A stretch of DNA of 64,000 nucleotides from REEB506 sp040381035 (GTDB lineage Bacteria > Pseudomonadota > Alphaproteobacteria > Caulobacterales > Aquidulcibacteraceae). The notes under the pieces are model-generated. The model worked only from the letters and a program-made list of their open reading frames with translations, was not told the origin of the DNA and did no database searches. The stretch lies in contig JBEIHY010000004.1 in the NCBI GenBank assembly GCA_040381035.1, positions 1-64,000 of the forward strand, written 5' to 3'. Positions 26,601 through 34,327 of this stretch are shown here, in pieces (positions within the stretch are counted from its first letter, which is position 1; every line of letters begins with the position of its first letter). Made by a program: the position numbers and the translations under genes.

Positions 26601-26965
26601 GCTCCAAAATTGAGGCCGGCCTTATCGATGCTGACGGCAAGACGGGGCTGGGTGAGCGTCACGCTGTCAAGCTGCGGCCCCGTGATCGTCCAGCGCCAGC
26701 CGACTTGGGCAGAATCAACCGCTAAATCAGGGTCTTGGGCGTCGCCGAGGCGAAGATCGGTCAATGCGGCGCCGGTCGCGTCCAAGTGCGTAATCCGCCA
26801 GTCGCCGGCAATGCCGCGATCGTTCAGAGCCTGGCGCACGACGGCGTCCGCCAGGGGCGCGCGCACCAGCCAGGCGCCGCCAAGGACCGCCGCCAGGCTG
26901 ACGCCAGCCACGCCGATCGCGCGGGGCCAGGCGCTAAAACGCTTGGGCGGCTTGGGGTCTTGCAT
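23696..26965 (-). CDS. YdbH-family AsmA-like intermembrane lipid transport protein
   Basis: 1089 residues. A single N-terminal membrane helix (about 14-34, AIGVAGVSLAAVLGGAWLV) and a very long beta-rich periplasmic region with the C-terminal YdbH/DctA-YdbH segment (about 830-1060; LNPGIEVRNGEIDFQLKPNG, IEGAFPLIITPNRAVIENGR and LQGFRYDQLEIDINGPLDSE regions, split). YdbH, TamB and YhdP are bridge-like proteins that move phospholipids to the outer membrane. The following genes, ynbE and ydbL, complete the module. It diverges from the M23 peptidase gene across 198 bp. Confidence 0.9.
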   Translation of the reverse strand: MQDPKPPKRFSAWPRAIGVAGVSLAAVLGGAWLVRAPLADAVVRQALNDRGIAGDWRITHLDATGAALTDLRLGDAQDPDLAVDSAQVGWRWTITGPQLDSVTLTQPRLAVSIDKAGLNFGALAKLASGPDRSQTKFPTLNVTIADGVIALSTPAGLAHGRVNAAGRFGADFKAELALTAPGAAAEAPAAFTGSLTAPAAGAQLAFSGRLETVTLEGIVLRGLQVQGAGKAPRDFSTAELRFVAAAGAVDLGAAQIIYASGEGGVRISRFGPGLRPDVWNGSGAVKARSVTTEGVAGGDLALHWDAAGNSARAAGSWRMSADRAEGGAAAAALAGAGAFQLTASLALDADGALAITPPKTGPPMQLSVPQLAGAPLQPLLAAAGPNLNRALTGFTAQSAVRFNWRKDRGRIDLVGPLTATAQNGAKLTAEPARDAPLLSLELPSGALRGGGLAALSGAGLPTLAVQIAPFAFSADRREFSAQFSLSDWRAAGADFSMRDGRFYLDGASPDAAFRLTGEAAMTGPLAGGGVRNARGRIDLVGTLGQTFRIGPAETATRVQFDGLDLANLRFGAGAMVLQADASGAFARIAPSGAMSGGVTLSPLRLSGATNDGLPARLEIGALAGALSGTTGAISLAGQARQLRFAMDLAGDRTLEVNAAATPFSAAFSAAGWQIDGKALESVISDPSLPAHIESLAVDWRLVPAGDAVRFTITNGSARVTDKQAKPRFNPLRLTGIAGELADGAFTSQGAITLLSNGAQLARFTGRHDIQSGVGAAQVTVRDLTFSSKLELFELTELARGVVENVRGPVDGDFEARWSPATFQVDGALALKDLAAATAGLGPINGVTGRVQFDDLALLTTPPGQRLTVASLNPGIEVRNGEIDFQLKPNGIVALQSAEFPFAKGRLSVEPVDVTIGAPESRYTVRLRDVDVAAFIEEMKFKDLTASGTIEGAFPLIITPNRAVIENGRIAAGPKGGLIQYTGAAGKDAGSGAAQIAFQALQGFRYDQLEIDINGPLDSEVVAKLRFRGVNVAPVDIAPGLGGVARADGLPFRFNVSVTAPFRAIAESAKRTSNPLDLLRAAQPLKPPPQ

Positions 26966-27163
26966 CTTCTATCCTCTTGACAGGCCGAACTAAACCGACC
27001 TTTAAGGCCGTTCAGACCGGCCTTTGGCGCCAGCTTTGCTGGGCCAGTGCGCGGACACATGTTGCGCTCAGCGGGCGCTTTTGGGGCCAAATTCGCCAAT
27101 TGCGTGCGGCCTGAGCCGCCGGGAACGCTTTTCTGTTATCCACCTGTCTCGTCAAGGATTTGA

Positions 27164-28555
27164 ATGAAGCTTCCGACCACCTTTGTGCAGCGGCCTTTCG
27201 GCAAGGCGGGCTTGGCGGCGCTGCTTGCCTTGGCAACGGCGGCCGGCTTGTGGCTGGTCAGCGCCCATGGCGGATTGGGCGGGCGTGACAAGGGTGGGGC
27301 GGCGGCGGCATTGGCGCATTCGGCGGCAATCGCCGAGCATGAAGCTTTCACCAGCGTCTTCGCCAGCCGCGCCGAACGCGATGTGGAAGTGGCCCGTGGG
27401 GAATCCTTGGCGATGCTGTTATCGCGGGCCGGTGCGCCCTGGCGCGATATCGATAACGCCATGGATGCGCTGTCGCCCGTGTTCGACACCCGCCGGGTAC
27501 GGCCGGGACAGGAGATTTCGGTTTTTCTGGCGCAGAGTGATGGCGCGACCCGGTTGATCGGGTTTGCGTTCCGCTCTGAGCCCGGCGCGGCGGTGACGGT
27601 CAATCGGCTGATCAAAGGAAACTTTGCGGCCCGCGAAATTCTCACGCCATTGACCTTTGAAGTCGCACATGTCGTCGGCGTGGTTGACGGCTCACTCTAC
27701 CAGGCGGCCGTTGCGGCCGGCGCCACCGATCGCGAGCTGGCTGCGATGTCGGATGTCTTTGCCTATGATGTCGATTTCCAGCGCGACATTTTTCCAGGCG
27801 ACACATTTGAGCTCGTTTTTGAGCGCTTCTTCGATGAAGAGGGGCGCACGGTGAAAACCGGCGAGCTGATGTTTGTCGGCCTCAATGCCCGCGAAGGCCC
27901 AAAAGTTTTCTACCGCTTCAAACTGCCCGGGGATGGCGAAGCTGATTGGTATGATGCCAACGGCCGCACGGCGCGGAAGTTCTTGATGAAGACGCCGATC
28001 AATGGCGCCCGGCTGACCTCCGGCTTCGGCATGCGCCGCCATCCCATTCTTGGATTTTCGCGAATGCACCAAGGCATCGACTTTGCCGCCCCGACCGGCA
28101 CGCCGATCATGGCGGCGGGCGACGGCACGGTGGTGCGGGCCGGATTCATGGGCGCCTTTGGCCGCTATATTCGGATCAAACACAGCGGCGATTATGAAAC
28201 CGCTTATGCGCACCTGTCGGCTTTTTCCAAGGGTATGAAGCAGGGCGCCAAGGTGCGCCAGGGCCAAGTCATCGGGTTTGTCGGCACGTCTGGCCTGTCG
28301 ACGGGCCCACACTTGCACTACGAGGTGATGGTCAAAGGCCGTCAGATCAATCCGATCTCGCTCAAAGTGCCGACCGGGCGCATTCTCACCGGTCCGCAGC
28401 TGCAGCAATTCATCGCCGAGCGCACCCGGATTGATGCGCTGCGCAAACCGAAAGCCGATCAGCCGGCGCCGTTCACCATCGGGCCAAAACCGCCGCTGGT
28501 GAATGCCGCGTTTCGCGACCGCCTGGCAGCGACCAAAAAAGAAGCGGCGCAATAG
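27164..28555 (+). CDS. M23-family cell-wall endopeptidase
   Basis: 463 residues. N-terminal membrane anchor (about 14-34), a middle domain of the type seen in periplasmic M23 proteins (about 65-270), and a C-terminal LytM/M23 domain (about 275-400). Zinc ligands are visible: H and D in MHQGIDFAA, and HLHYEVM with the last ligands. Glycyl endopeptidases of this family cut peptidoglycan cross-links. Because all ligands are present it is likely an enzyme, not an EnvC-type activator. The last codons overlap the ctrA terminator on the other strand. Confidence 0.92.
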   Translation: MKLPTTFVQRPFGKAGLAALLALATAAGLWLVSAHGGLGGRDKGGAAAALAHSAAIAEHEAFTSVFASRAERDVEVARGESLAMLLSRAGAPWRDIDNAMDALSPVFDTRRVRPGQEISVFLAQSDGATRLIGFAFRSEPGAAVTVNRLIKGNFAAREILTPLTFEVAHVVGVVDGSLYQAAVAAGATDRELAAMSDVFAYDVDFQRDIFPGDTFELVFERFFDEEGRTVKTGELMFVGLNAREGPKVFYRFKLPGDGEADWYDANGRTARKFLMKTPINGARLTSGFGMRRHPILGFSRMHQGIDFAAPTGTPIMAAGDGTVVRAGFMGAFGRYIRIKHSGDYETAYAHLSAFSKGMKQGAKVRQGQVIGFVGTSGLSTGPHLHYEVMVKGRQINPISLKVPTGRILTGPQLQQFIAERTRIDALRKPKADQPAPFTIGPKPPLVNAAFRDRLAATKKEAAQ

Positions 28556-28564
28556 CGCCGCTTC
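28535..28564 (-). terminator. Intrinsic terminator of ctrA
   Basis: A perfect 10-bp stem, GAAGCGGCGC (28541-28550) and GCGCCGCTTC (28555-28564), with a 4-base loop; read on the minus strand it is followed by six T residues (28540-28535). It terminates ctrA transcripts. Its left arm and T-run lie inside the last codons of the convergent M23 gene, so the two genes share the DNA. Confidence 0.85.
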
Positions 28565-28594
28565 AATCTGTTCCGTATTCGGACCATTGGCGCG

Positions 28595-29296
28595 TTAGGC
28601 CGCGCTGACAGCCTTGACCTCTTGCGGGTCGCGCAGCACATAGCCACGGCCCCAGACTGTTTCGATGTGATGTTCGCCGCCCGTCGCCGCCGCCAGCTTC
28701 TTGCGCAGCTTGCAGATGAAAACGTCGATGATCTTCAATTCCGGCTCGTCCATGCCGCCATAAAGATGGTTGAGGAACATCTCTTTCGTGAGCGTCGTGC
28801 CTTTGCGCAGCGAGAGCAGCTCCAGCATCTGATATTCTTTGCCGGTGAGGTGGACGCGCTGGGCGTCGACTTCAACGGTCTTGGCGTCAAGATTGACGGT
28901 AATGTCGCCGGTCTTGATCACGCTCTGCGCATGGCCTTTGGAGCGGCGCACAATGGCGTTGATGCGCGCAATCAGCTCGTCCTTGTTGAACGGCTTGGTC
29001 ATATAGTCATCGGCGCCATAGCCGAGGCCGCGCACCTTCGCTTCGACGTCAGATGTGCCCGACAGAATGAAGATCGGCGTATTGACGCGCGCGACCCGCA
29101 GCTGCTTCAGCACATCAAAACCATTCATATCCGGCAGCGACAGATCGAGCAGGATGATGTCGTAATCGTACAGCTTGCCGAGATCGATGCCTTCCTCACC
29201 CAGATCGGTGGTGTAGACATTGAAGCTCTCCGCACGCAGCATCAGCTCGATGCCTTGAGCGGTGACATTATCGTCCTCGATGAGCAGAACCCGCAT
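28595..29296 (-). CDS. ctrA: Cell-cycle master regulator CtrA
   Basis: 233 residues, OmpR-type response regulator. Receiver domain 1-120 with phospho-acceptor Asp51 in ILLDLSLPDMNG and Lys in TKPFNKDE; winged-helix domain about 125-225 with GKEYQMLELLSLRKGTTLTK and VWGRGYVLRDP typical of CtrA. It ends in two alanines, which fits ClpXP-dependent turnover as in Caulobacter. CtrA binds TTAA-N7-TTAA sites, silences replication origin firing and activates flagellar, division and methylation genes. A GGAG precedes ATG 29296. Neighbours are fliI-fliJ (divergent) and an M23 gene. Confidence 0.97.
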   Translation of the reverse strand: MRVLLIEDDNVTAQGIELMLRAESFNVYTTDLGEEGIDLGKLYDYDIILLDLSLPDMNGFDVLKQLRVARVNTPIFILSGTSDVEAKVRGLGYGADDYMTKPFNKDELIARINAIVRRSKGHAQSVIKTGDITVNLDAKTVEVDAQRVHLTGKEYQMLELLSLRKGTTLTKEMFLNHLYGGMDEPELKIIDVFICKLRKKLAAATGGEHHIETVWGRGYVLRDPQEVKAVSAA

Positions 29297-29373
29297 GGCG
29301 CCTCTCCGCTGGCGCGCGCCCCCCTAAAGGCTACGCCGCCGCTAACTTTACTATTGCTCTAAGAGAGAACACC

Positions 29374-29393
29374 GGAACTTGTTAACAAGTTCC
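29374..29393. promoter_or_regulatory. Perfect 20-bp palindrome in the ctrA/fliI intergenic region
   Basis: GGAACTTGTT followed by AACAAGTTCC: all 10 bp of each half match. The centre contains GTTAAC, and a second TTAA lies at 29394-29397, giving TTAA-N8-TTAA, one base wider than the CtrA consensus. It sits 78-97 bp upstream of the ctrA start. It may be a CtrA autoregulatory operator or the site of another dimeric regulator; the factor is not identified. Confidence 0.6.
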
Positions 29394-29432
29394 TTAACGC
29401 GCCACTTTATGATTGATTTTCTCAACCAGAGT

Positions 29433-29476
29433 GAGTCGTCAGTGTCTTTCAGCGAGCACGTATTAAGGAATGAGTC
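29433..29476. promoter_or_regulatory. Two GANTC sites in the ctrA/fliI intergenic region
   Basis: GAGTC at 29433-29437 and GAGTC at 29472-29476, in the 302-bp gap (29297-29598) between ctrA and fliI. In Caulobacter a GANTC site in the ctrA P1 promoter makes transcription depend on hemimethylation after the replication fork passes. The rest of the gap has the palindrome at 29374 and no gene that I can support. Confidence 0.45.
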
Positions 29477-29598
29477 GCTTCGGCGACAAGCGCAAGCCCG
29501 CTTTGCCGCATTTTTCCCCAACGGCCGCATGGAAAATGATCCGGATGCGGAACAATCCGTTAGCGCCTTGGTAACCAGTTCGCCGCTTTCAATAAAAA

Positions 29599-30924
29599 AT
29601 GTTAGATGCTTTTGCCCGCGCTGCGTCGGCCATCGCTGCGCTTGATCCGCGGCGCTACTTTGGACGCGTGTCGGCGCTGAATGGTTTGCTGATCGAAGCC
29701 AGCGGCCCGCCCGAAGCGCTGGTGCTGGGCGCACGCGCCGCAATCGACGGCGGCGTGCGCGGCGAGATCGTCGGCTTTCGCGGCGGCAAGGCGCTGGTGC
29801 TGCCTTATGATCCTGTCGATGCGCTGCGCCCCGGGGCGCGTGTGGCCTGGGCCGGGCAGGCGGCGGATGTGCGGCCAACGGAGGCTTGGCTGGGCCGCAC
29901 CATCGACGCTTTCGCAGCGCCAATCGACGGGCTAGGCCCGCTGCGCGAAGGGGTGAGATCGCGCGCTGTTAAAGCCGGGCCGCCGCCGGCGCATGGCCGG
30001 GCGCGCGTGGGCGGGCGGCTCGATCTCGGCGTGCGGGCCTTGAACACGTTCGCAGCGTGCTGCCGTGGCCAGCGTATGGGGATTTTCGCCGGTTCCGGCG
30101 TTGGCAAATCCGTATTGCTGTCGATGATGGCGCGCTACGCCGCAGCGGACGTGATCGTGATCGGTCTGATCGGCGAACGCGGCCGGGAAGTGAAGGAGTT
30201 TTTGGAAGACACTCTGGGCGCAGACGGATTGGCGCGTTCGGTCGTTATTGTGGCCACATCCGATGAGCCGGCTGCGCGCCGCCGGCTTGCCGCGTGGTTG
30301 GCTGCAGCCGTCGCGGAGCATTTCCGCGATGAAGGCAAAGATGTGCTCCTGCTGCTCGACAGCGTGACGCGCTTTTCCATGGCTGGGCGTGAGATTGGTC
30401 TTGCCGCCGGCGAGCCGCCAACGACAAAGGGCTACACGCCATCCGTCTTTGCCGAATTGCCGCGGCTGTTGGAGCGGGCGGGGCCCGGCATCGAAGGCAA
30501 GGGCGGTTCGATCACGGGGTTGTTCACGGTGCTCGTCGATGGCGATGATCACAACGAACCCATCGCCGATGCTGTGCGCGGCATTTTGGACGGCCATATC
30601 GTCATGGAGCGCGCAATTGCCGAACGCGGACGATATCCGGCGATCAATGTGCTGAAGTCCGTCTCGCGGACTATGCCGATGTGCCACAGCGCGGAAGAAA
30701 ATGCGCTGGTGACGCGCGCGCGGCGCATCTTGTCGGCTTATGCCGATATGGAAGACTTGATCCGCATGGGCGCCTATAAGCCCGGCTCGAATGCAGAGGT
30801 GGATGAAGCGATCCGCTTGCGGCCGGCGCTGGAAGGGTTTCTGACGCAAAGCCGCGATGACGCCACCAGTATAGCAGACAGTTTTGCGCATCTGGCCGCA
30901 GCTCTCAACGGACAAAGCGGGTGA
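29599..30924 (+). CDS. fliI: Flagellum-specific ATPase FliI
   Basis: 441 residues. The ATPase of the flagellar type III export apparatus, homologous to F1 beta. Walker A is FAGSGVGKSVLL (near 159-170), with VIVIGLIGERGREVKEFLED and LLLLDSVTRFSMAGREIGLA (split) following; the C-terminal domain carries MPMCHSAEEN. The ATG at 29599 has no clear Shine-Dalgarno sequence; the upstream bases are A-rich. It is followed by fliJ with a GTGA overlap. It diverges from ctrA. Confidence 0.96.
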   Translation: MLDAFARAASAIAALDPRRYFGRVSALNGLLIEASGPPEALVLGARAAIDGGVRGEIVGFRGGKALVLPYDPVDALRPGARVAWAGQAADVRPTEAWLGRTIDAFAAPIDGLGPLREGVRSRAVKAGPPPAHGRARVGGRLDLGVRALNTFAACCRGQRMGIFAGSGVGKSVLLSMMARYAAADVIVIGLIGERGREVKEFLEDTLGADGLARSVVIVATSDEPAARRRLAAWLAAAVAEHFRDEGKDVLLLLDSVTRFSMAGREIGLAAGEPPTTKGYTPSVFAELPRLLERAGPGIEGKGGSITGLFTVLVDGDDHNEPIADAVRGILDGHIVMERAIAERGRYPAINVLKSVSRTMPMCHSAEENALVTRARRILSAYADMEDLIRMGAYKPGSNAEVDEAIRLRPALEGFLTQSRDDATSIADSFAHLAAALNGQSG

Positions 30925-31343
30925 AGGGCATTGCCTCGCTCTTGCGGTTGGCGAAGTTTGAGGCCGACGAGCGCCAACGGGCGCTGGCGGTTCTGATCGA
31001 AGCGCGCGCTGTCTTGGACAGTGAGGAGCGGGCGTTTGAAGCCCAAGCCGCCTTGGAAGTCGCTGAGGCTGCTCGCAGCCCGATGGCCATGATGAGCTAT
31101 GCCGCCTTTGCCCAACGCCTCACGATCGAGCGATCAGTGATGAAACGCCGACAGGCCGCAACCGATGCTGAAATCGCTGCCGCGCGCGAGGCGCTGAGCG
31201 CAGCGTTTGTTGAGGTCAAGCGCATCGAAATGCTGGCCGACAAACTGGCGCGCGCGCAGGCCCAGCGCGCGGAGCGCGCAGAAGAAGCGGCGCGCGATGA
31301 ATCCGTGCTCAGTCGGATTGCGCGCGAACAGGCTAGCCGCTGA
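30921..31343 (+). CDS. fliJ: Flagellar export protein FliJ
   Basis: 140 residues, almost entirely a coiled coil of Ala, Glu and Arg-rich heptads, typical of FliJ, the stalk-like general chaperone that sits in the FliI ring. Sequence identity in this family is low, so the call relies on size, coiled coil and the position coupled to fliI: the GTG start overlaps the fliI TGA. The 3' end overlaps the convergent flhG gene by 11 bp. Confidence 0.85.
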   Translation: MKGIASLLRLAKFEADERQRALAVLIEARAVLDSEERAFEAQAALEVAEAARSPMAMMSYAAFAQRLTIERSVMKRRQAATDAEIAAAREALSAAFVEVKRIEMLADKLARAQAQRAERAEEAARDESVLSRIAREQASR

Positions 31344-32133
31344 GGCTTTCGGCAACACGCATCGCATCATCGAGCGCCACACTTGTTGCGTGGCGCACGG
31401 GCAAGGCGGTCTGTGCGCGGATGCAGTCCGGCACGGCTGGATCGCGCAGAATGATTCCGGCCAAAGGCGGGCGCACATTCAGATAGGTTTCGCAGGCTTT
31501 GGCGAGCTGGTCATAGATGCGCCGCCCGGACAAGCGCTTGTCGGCCATATTCACCGCGACATGCGGCGTGCGAGCCTGGCTTTGTGGGGCAAAAACTTTG
31601 ATGAAGGCATATGCGTCGGTCAGCGCGGTCGGCTCTTCGGTTGTCACCACAAGCACGCGATCGGCCGCGCGCGCCATGGCCATGGTCACCCGATCAATAC
31701 CGGCCGCCAGATCAAGCACGACGCGGTCATAGCGCTGTGCGATCTCGCCCAAGGCGCCCAGCAGACGGGTGAGTTCGTCTTCGCTGGGATTGGCCAGCAC
31801 GCCAGAGCCGGAATGGCCAGACAGAAGGTCAAACCCAGATCGTCCGGGTCCGCCATAAATCGGCGTTACGGCGGCTTCAACCGCCACGAAACCACGCAGC
31901 ACCGCCGCGATGTCTGTTTGCGGCCGCACGCCCAACTGCACATCGGCATTGGCTAGACCAAGATCGCCGTCAATCAGCAAGGTTCTTTTGCCCCGCCGCC
32001 CATAGAGGCAGGCCAGCGTTGTCGACAGCCAGGTTTTGCCAACACCGCCTTTGCCAGACGCGATAGCAATGATCGGCGCGGGAGCAAGGCGCGGCTGCGG
32101 AACCGGCCGCCGCGCCGCGGGAAAATGCGCCAT
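31333..32133 (-). CDS. flhG: FlhG/MinD-like ATPase controlling flagellar number
   Basis: About 266 residues. A deviant Walker A P-loop, IASGKGGVGKTWLS, and LLIDGDLGLANADVQLG mark the MinD/ParA family, subgroup FlhG (YlxH, FleN). FlhG restricts flagellum number and placement, often by inhibiting the main flagellar regulator or FlhF. flhF itself is not seen in this window. A GTG at 32148 is possible, but ATG 32133 has a GGAG at proper spacing. It lies next to flhA on the same strand and converges on fliJ. Confidence 0.85.
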   Translation of the reverse strand: MAHFPAARRPVPQPRLAPAPIIAIASGKGGVGKTWLSTTLACLYGRRGKRTLLIDGDLGLANADVQLGVRPQTDIAAVLRGFVAVEAAVTPIYGGPGRSGFDLLSGHSGSGVLANPSEDELTRLLGALGEIAQRYDRVVLDLAAGIDRVTMAMARAADRVLVVTTEEPTALTDAYAFIKVFAPQSQARTPHVAVNMADKRLSGRRIYDQLAKACETYLNVRPPLAGIILRDPAVPDCIRAQTALPVRHATSVALDDAMRVAESLSG

Positions 32134-32228
32134 TGAACTCTCCGCCACCGAAACCCGTTAGGCGATAAGAATGACGCAGGCGGATTGCCGATCTATTACA
32201 TCCGCGTGGCTTTTTGGTTAATGGCCCT

Positions 32229-34319
32229 TTACACTTGGCCCAAGGCGCGCAGCCGCACTTTGGGATGCACTTCGTTTTGCGACAGCACGATCGTCATCGG
32301 CCGGAAGCGCTCCACAAGTGAGCGCACATACGGCCGGATCAGCGGGCTGGTGAGCAAAACCGGCGATTCGCCGGCTTGCGCTGCGCGCTCAAACGCGGCC
32401 CGAATATCGGCGACGAACTGGTGCAGGCGCGTCGGCGCCAAAGCCAATTGCCGCTCCGTGCGCTCGCCGACAAGCGATTCCTGGAAGGCTGATTCCCAGG
32501 CAGGCGAGAGCGTAACAACTGGCAGAGCATTGTCAGGCCCGCGATGCTGAAAGCTGATCTGGCGGGCCAAACGCGCGCGCACATGCTCGGTGATAAGAAC
32601 CGTGTCGTGCGTGCCCGGCGCATATTCGGCAATGGCTTCAGCAATCGTGGCCAGATCACGGATCGACACGCGCTCGCGCAGCAGGTTCTGCAGTATTCGT
32701 TGTACGCCCGCCCAGCTGATATGGGCGGGTGCAGCTTCATCGAGCAGCGTTTGCGTTTCTTTCGGCAGCTCGCGGATGAGCTTCTTTGTTTCCGAGAAGG
32801 TCAGCAATTCCGGCATGTGATCTTTGATGATCTCGGTCAGATGCGTGGTCATGACGGTTGCCGGATCGACAACGGTGTAGTTGCGGAACGTCGCCTCCTC
32901 GCGATCGCTTTCGGCAATCCATACGGCGTCAAGGCCGAATGCGGGCTCTTTGACCTTCTCGCCCGGGATCATCACGCCGCGTCCGGCCGGGTCCATGGCC
33001 AGATAGGCGTCCAGGCGCAATATGCCGCGGCCGGTTTCCATCTCGCGCACGCGGATGCAATACTCTTGCTGGCCGAGTTGCATATTGTCGAGGATACGAA
33101 CCGGCGGCGTGAGAAATCCGAGATCCTGCGCCAATGTTTTGCGCAGCGCCTTGATCTGATCGGTGAGGCGTCGACCTTGCAAATCATTCAGCAGCGGCAG
33201 CAGGCCGAAACCCAGCTCGATGCGAATTTCGTCCATCGTCAACGCTTGTTGCGGCGTTTCTTCTTGCGGCGCGGCTTCGGGCGCAGTCGCTGCGGGCGGT
33301 CCGCCGCGGCCCGGTGCGTCCACTGCATCGCGCAATCGCCACGCCAGCAGACCCGACGCCACGCCAAGGGTCCAGAATGGCAAGATCGGCATGCCCGGCA
33401 GAATGCCGGCGATCATCGAAACCGCCGCAACCATGCCCAAGGCCTGCGGATAGCCCGCCAATTGCGCGGCGAGCGCCTTATCGGCCGAGCCCTCAATGCC
33501 GGACTTCGCAACCAGCAAGCCCGCGGCAACGGAAATGATCAGCGCAGGGATCTGTGACACAAGGCCGTCGCCCACTGTCAAGCGCGTATAGAGGTCGCCG
33601 GATTCTGAAAAGCTCATCTGGTGCGACATCATCCCGATGACGACGCCGCCGATGATATTGATCGCCGTAATCAGCAGGCCCGCGATCGCGTCGCCGCGAA
33701 CGAACTTGCTGGCTCCGTCCATGGCCCCGAAGAAGCTGTTTTCATCTTCGAGATTTTTGCGTCGTGAGCGCGCATCGCTCTCATTGATCAGGCCGGCAGA
33801 CAAGTCCGCGTCGATCGCCATCTGTTTGCCAGGCATGGAATCGAGCGAAAAGCGCGCCGCCACTTCAGCGATCCGGGTCGAACCCTTCGTAATCACCATG
33901 AAATTGACGATGATCAGGATGATAAAGACAATCACCCCGATGATGAAATTGCCTTGCATCACGAAGTCGCCAAAGGCGTTGATGACGGCCCCAGCGGCTT
34001 CTTCGCCTTGATGCCCTTCGCTGAGAATGAGCCGCGTTGATGCGACGTTCAGCGCCAACCGAAACAAGGTGGACAACAGCAGAACGGCCGGGAAGGCGGT
34101 GAATTCCAGCGGCTTTTGCACCAGCAACGCAACCATCAAGATCAGGATCGACGACGACAGCGACAGCGCAAGAAGGAAATCCATGATCCATGCCGGCATC
34201 GGCATCAGCATGATGGCAAGGATGAGAATTACCCCGCCGCCAAGCGCGACATCGCCGCGCATCAGCGCATTCTGTAAACGCGCCAATGTGAAGGGTTGTG
34301 CAATGGGTGGGCTGGCCAT
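32229..34319 (-). CDS. flhA: Flagellar export gate protein FlhA
   Basis: 696 residues, normal length. Eight N-terminal membrane helices (about 25-320) with the conserved FHIPEP-type loop region (MVITKGSTRIAEVAARFSLDSMPGKQMAIDADL, split over residues 120-152), then the cytosolic domain (about 360-690) that docks export chaperones. FlhA is the export gate of the flagellar type III system. It follows flbD with an 8-bp gap and is the last gene of the fliF-fliG-fliH-fliN-flbD-flhA run. Confidence 0.97.
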   Translation of the reverse strand: MASPPIAQPFTLARLQNALMRGDVALGGGVILILAIMLMPMPAWIMDFLLALSLSSSILILMVALLVQKPLEFTAFPAVLLLSTLFRLALNVASTRLILSEGHQGEEAAGAVINAFGDFVMQGNFIIGVIVFIILIIVNFMVITKGSTRIAEVAARFSLDSMPGKQMAIDADLSAGLINESDARSRRKNLEDENSFFGAMDGASKFVRGDAIAGLLITAINIIGGVVIGMMSHQMSFSESGDLYTRLTVGDGLVSQIPALIISVAAGLLVAKSGIEGSADKALAAQLAGYPQALGMVAAVSMIAGILPGMPILPFWTLGVASGLLAWRLRDAVDAPGRGGPPAATAPEAAPQEETPQQALTMDEIRIELGFGLLPLLNDLQGRRLTDQIKALRKTLAQDLGFLTPPVRILDNMQLGQQEYCIRVREMETGRGILRLDAYLAMDPAGRGVMIPGEKVKEPAFGLDAVWIAESDREEATFRNYTVVDPATVMTTHLTEIIKDHMPELLTFSETKKLIRELPKETQTLLDEAAPAHISWAGVQRILQNLLRERVSIRDLATIAEAIAEYAPGTHDTVLITEHVRARLARQISFQHRGPDNALPVVTLSPAWESAFQESLVGERTERQLALAPTRLHQFVADIRAAFERAAQAGESPVLLTSPLIRPYVRSLVERFRPMTIVLSQNEVHPKVRLRALGQV

Positions 34320-34327
34320 GGTCTATC

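Noticed and set aside
29379..29645. 88-codon plus-strand frame before fliI
   Set aside because: It runs through the regulatory region and into fliI in another frame; AT-rich composition and no conservation cues.
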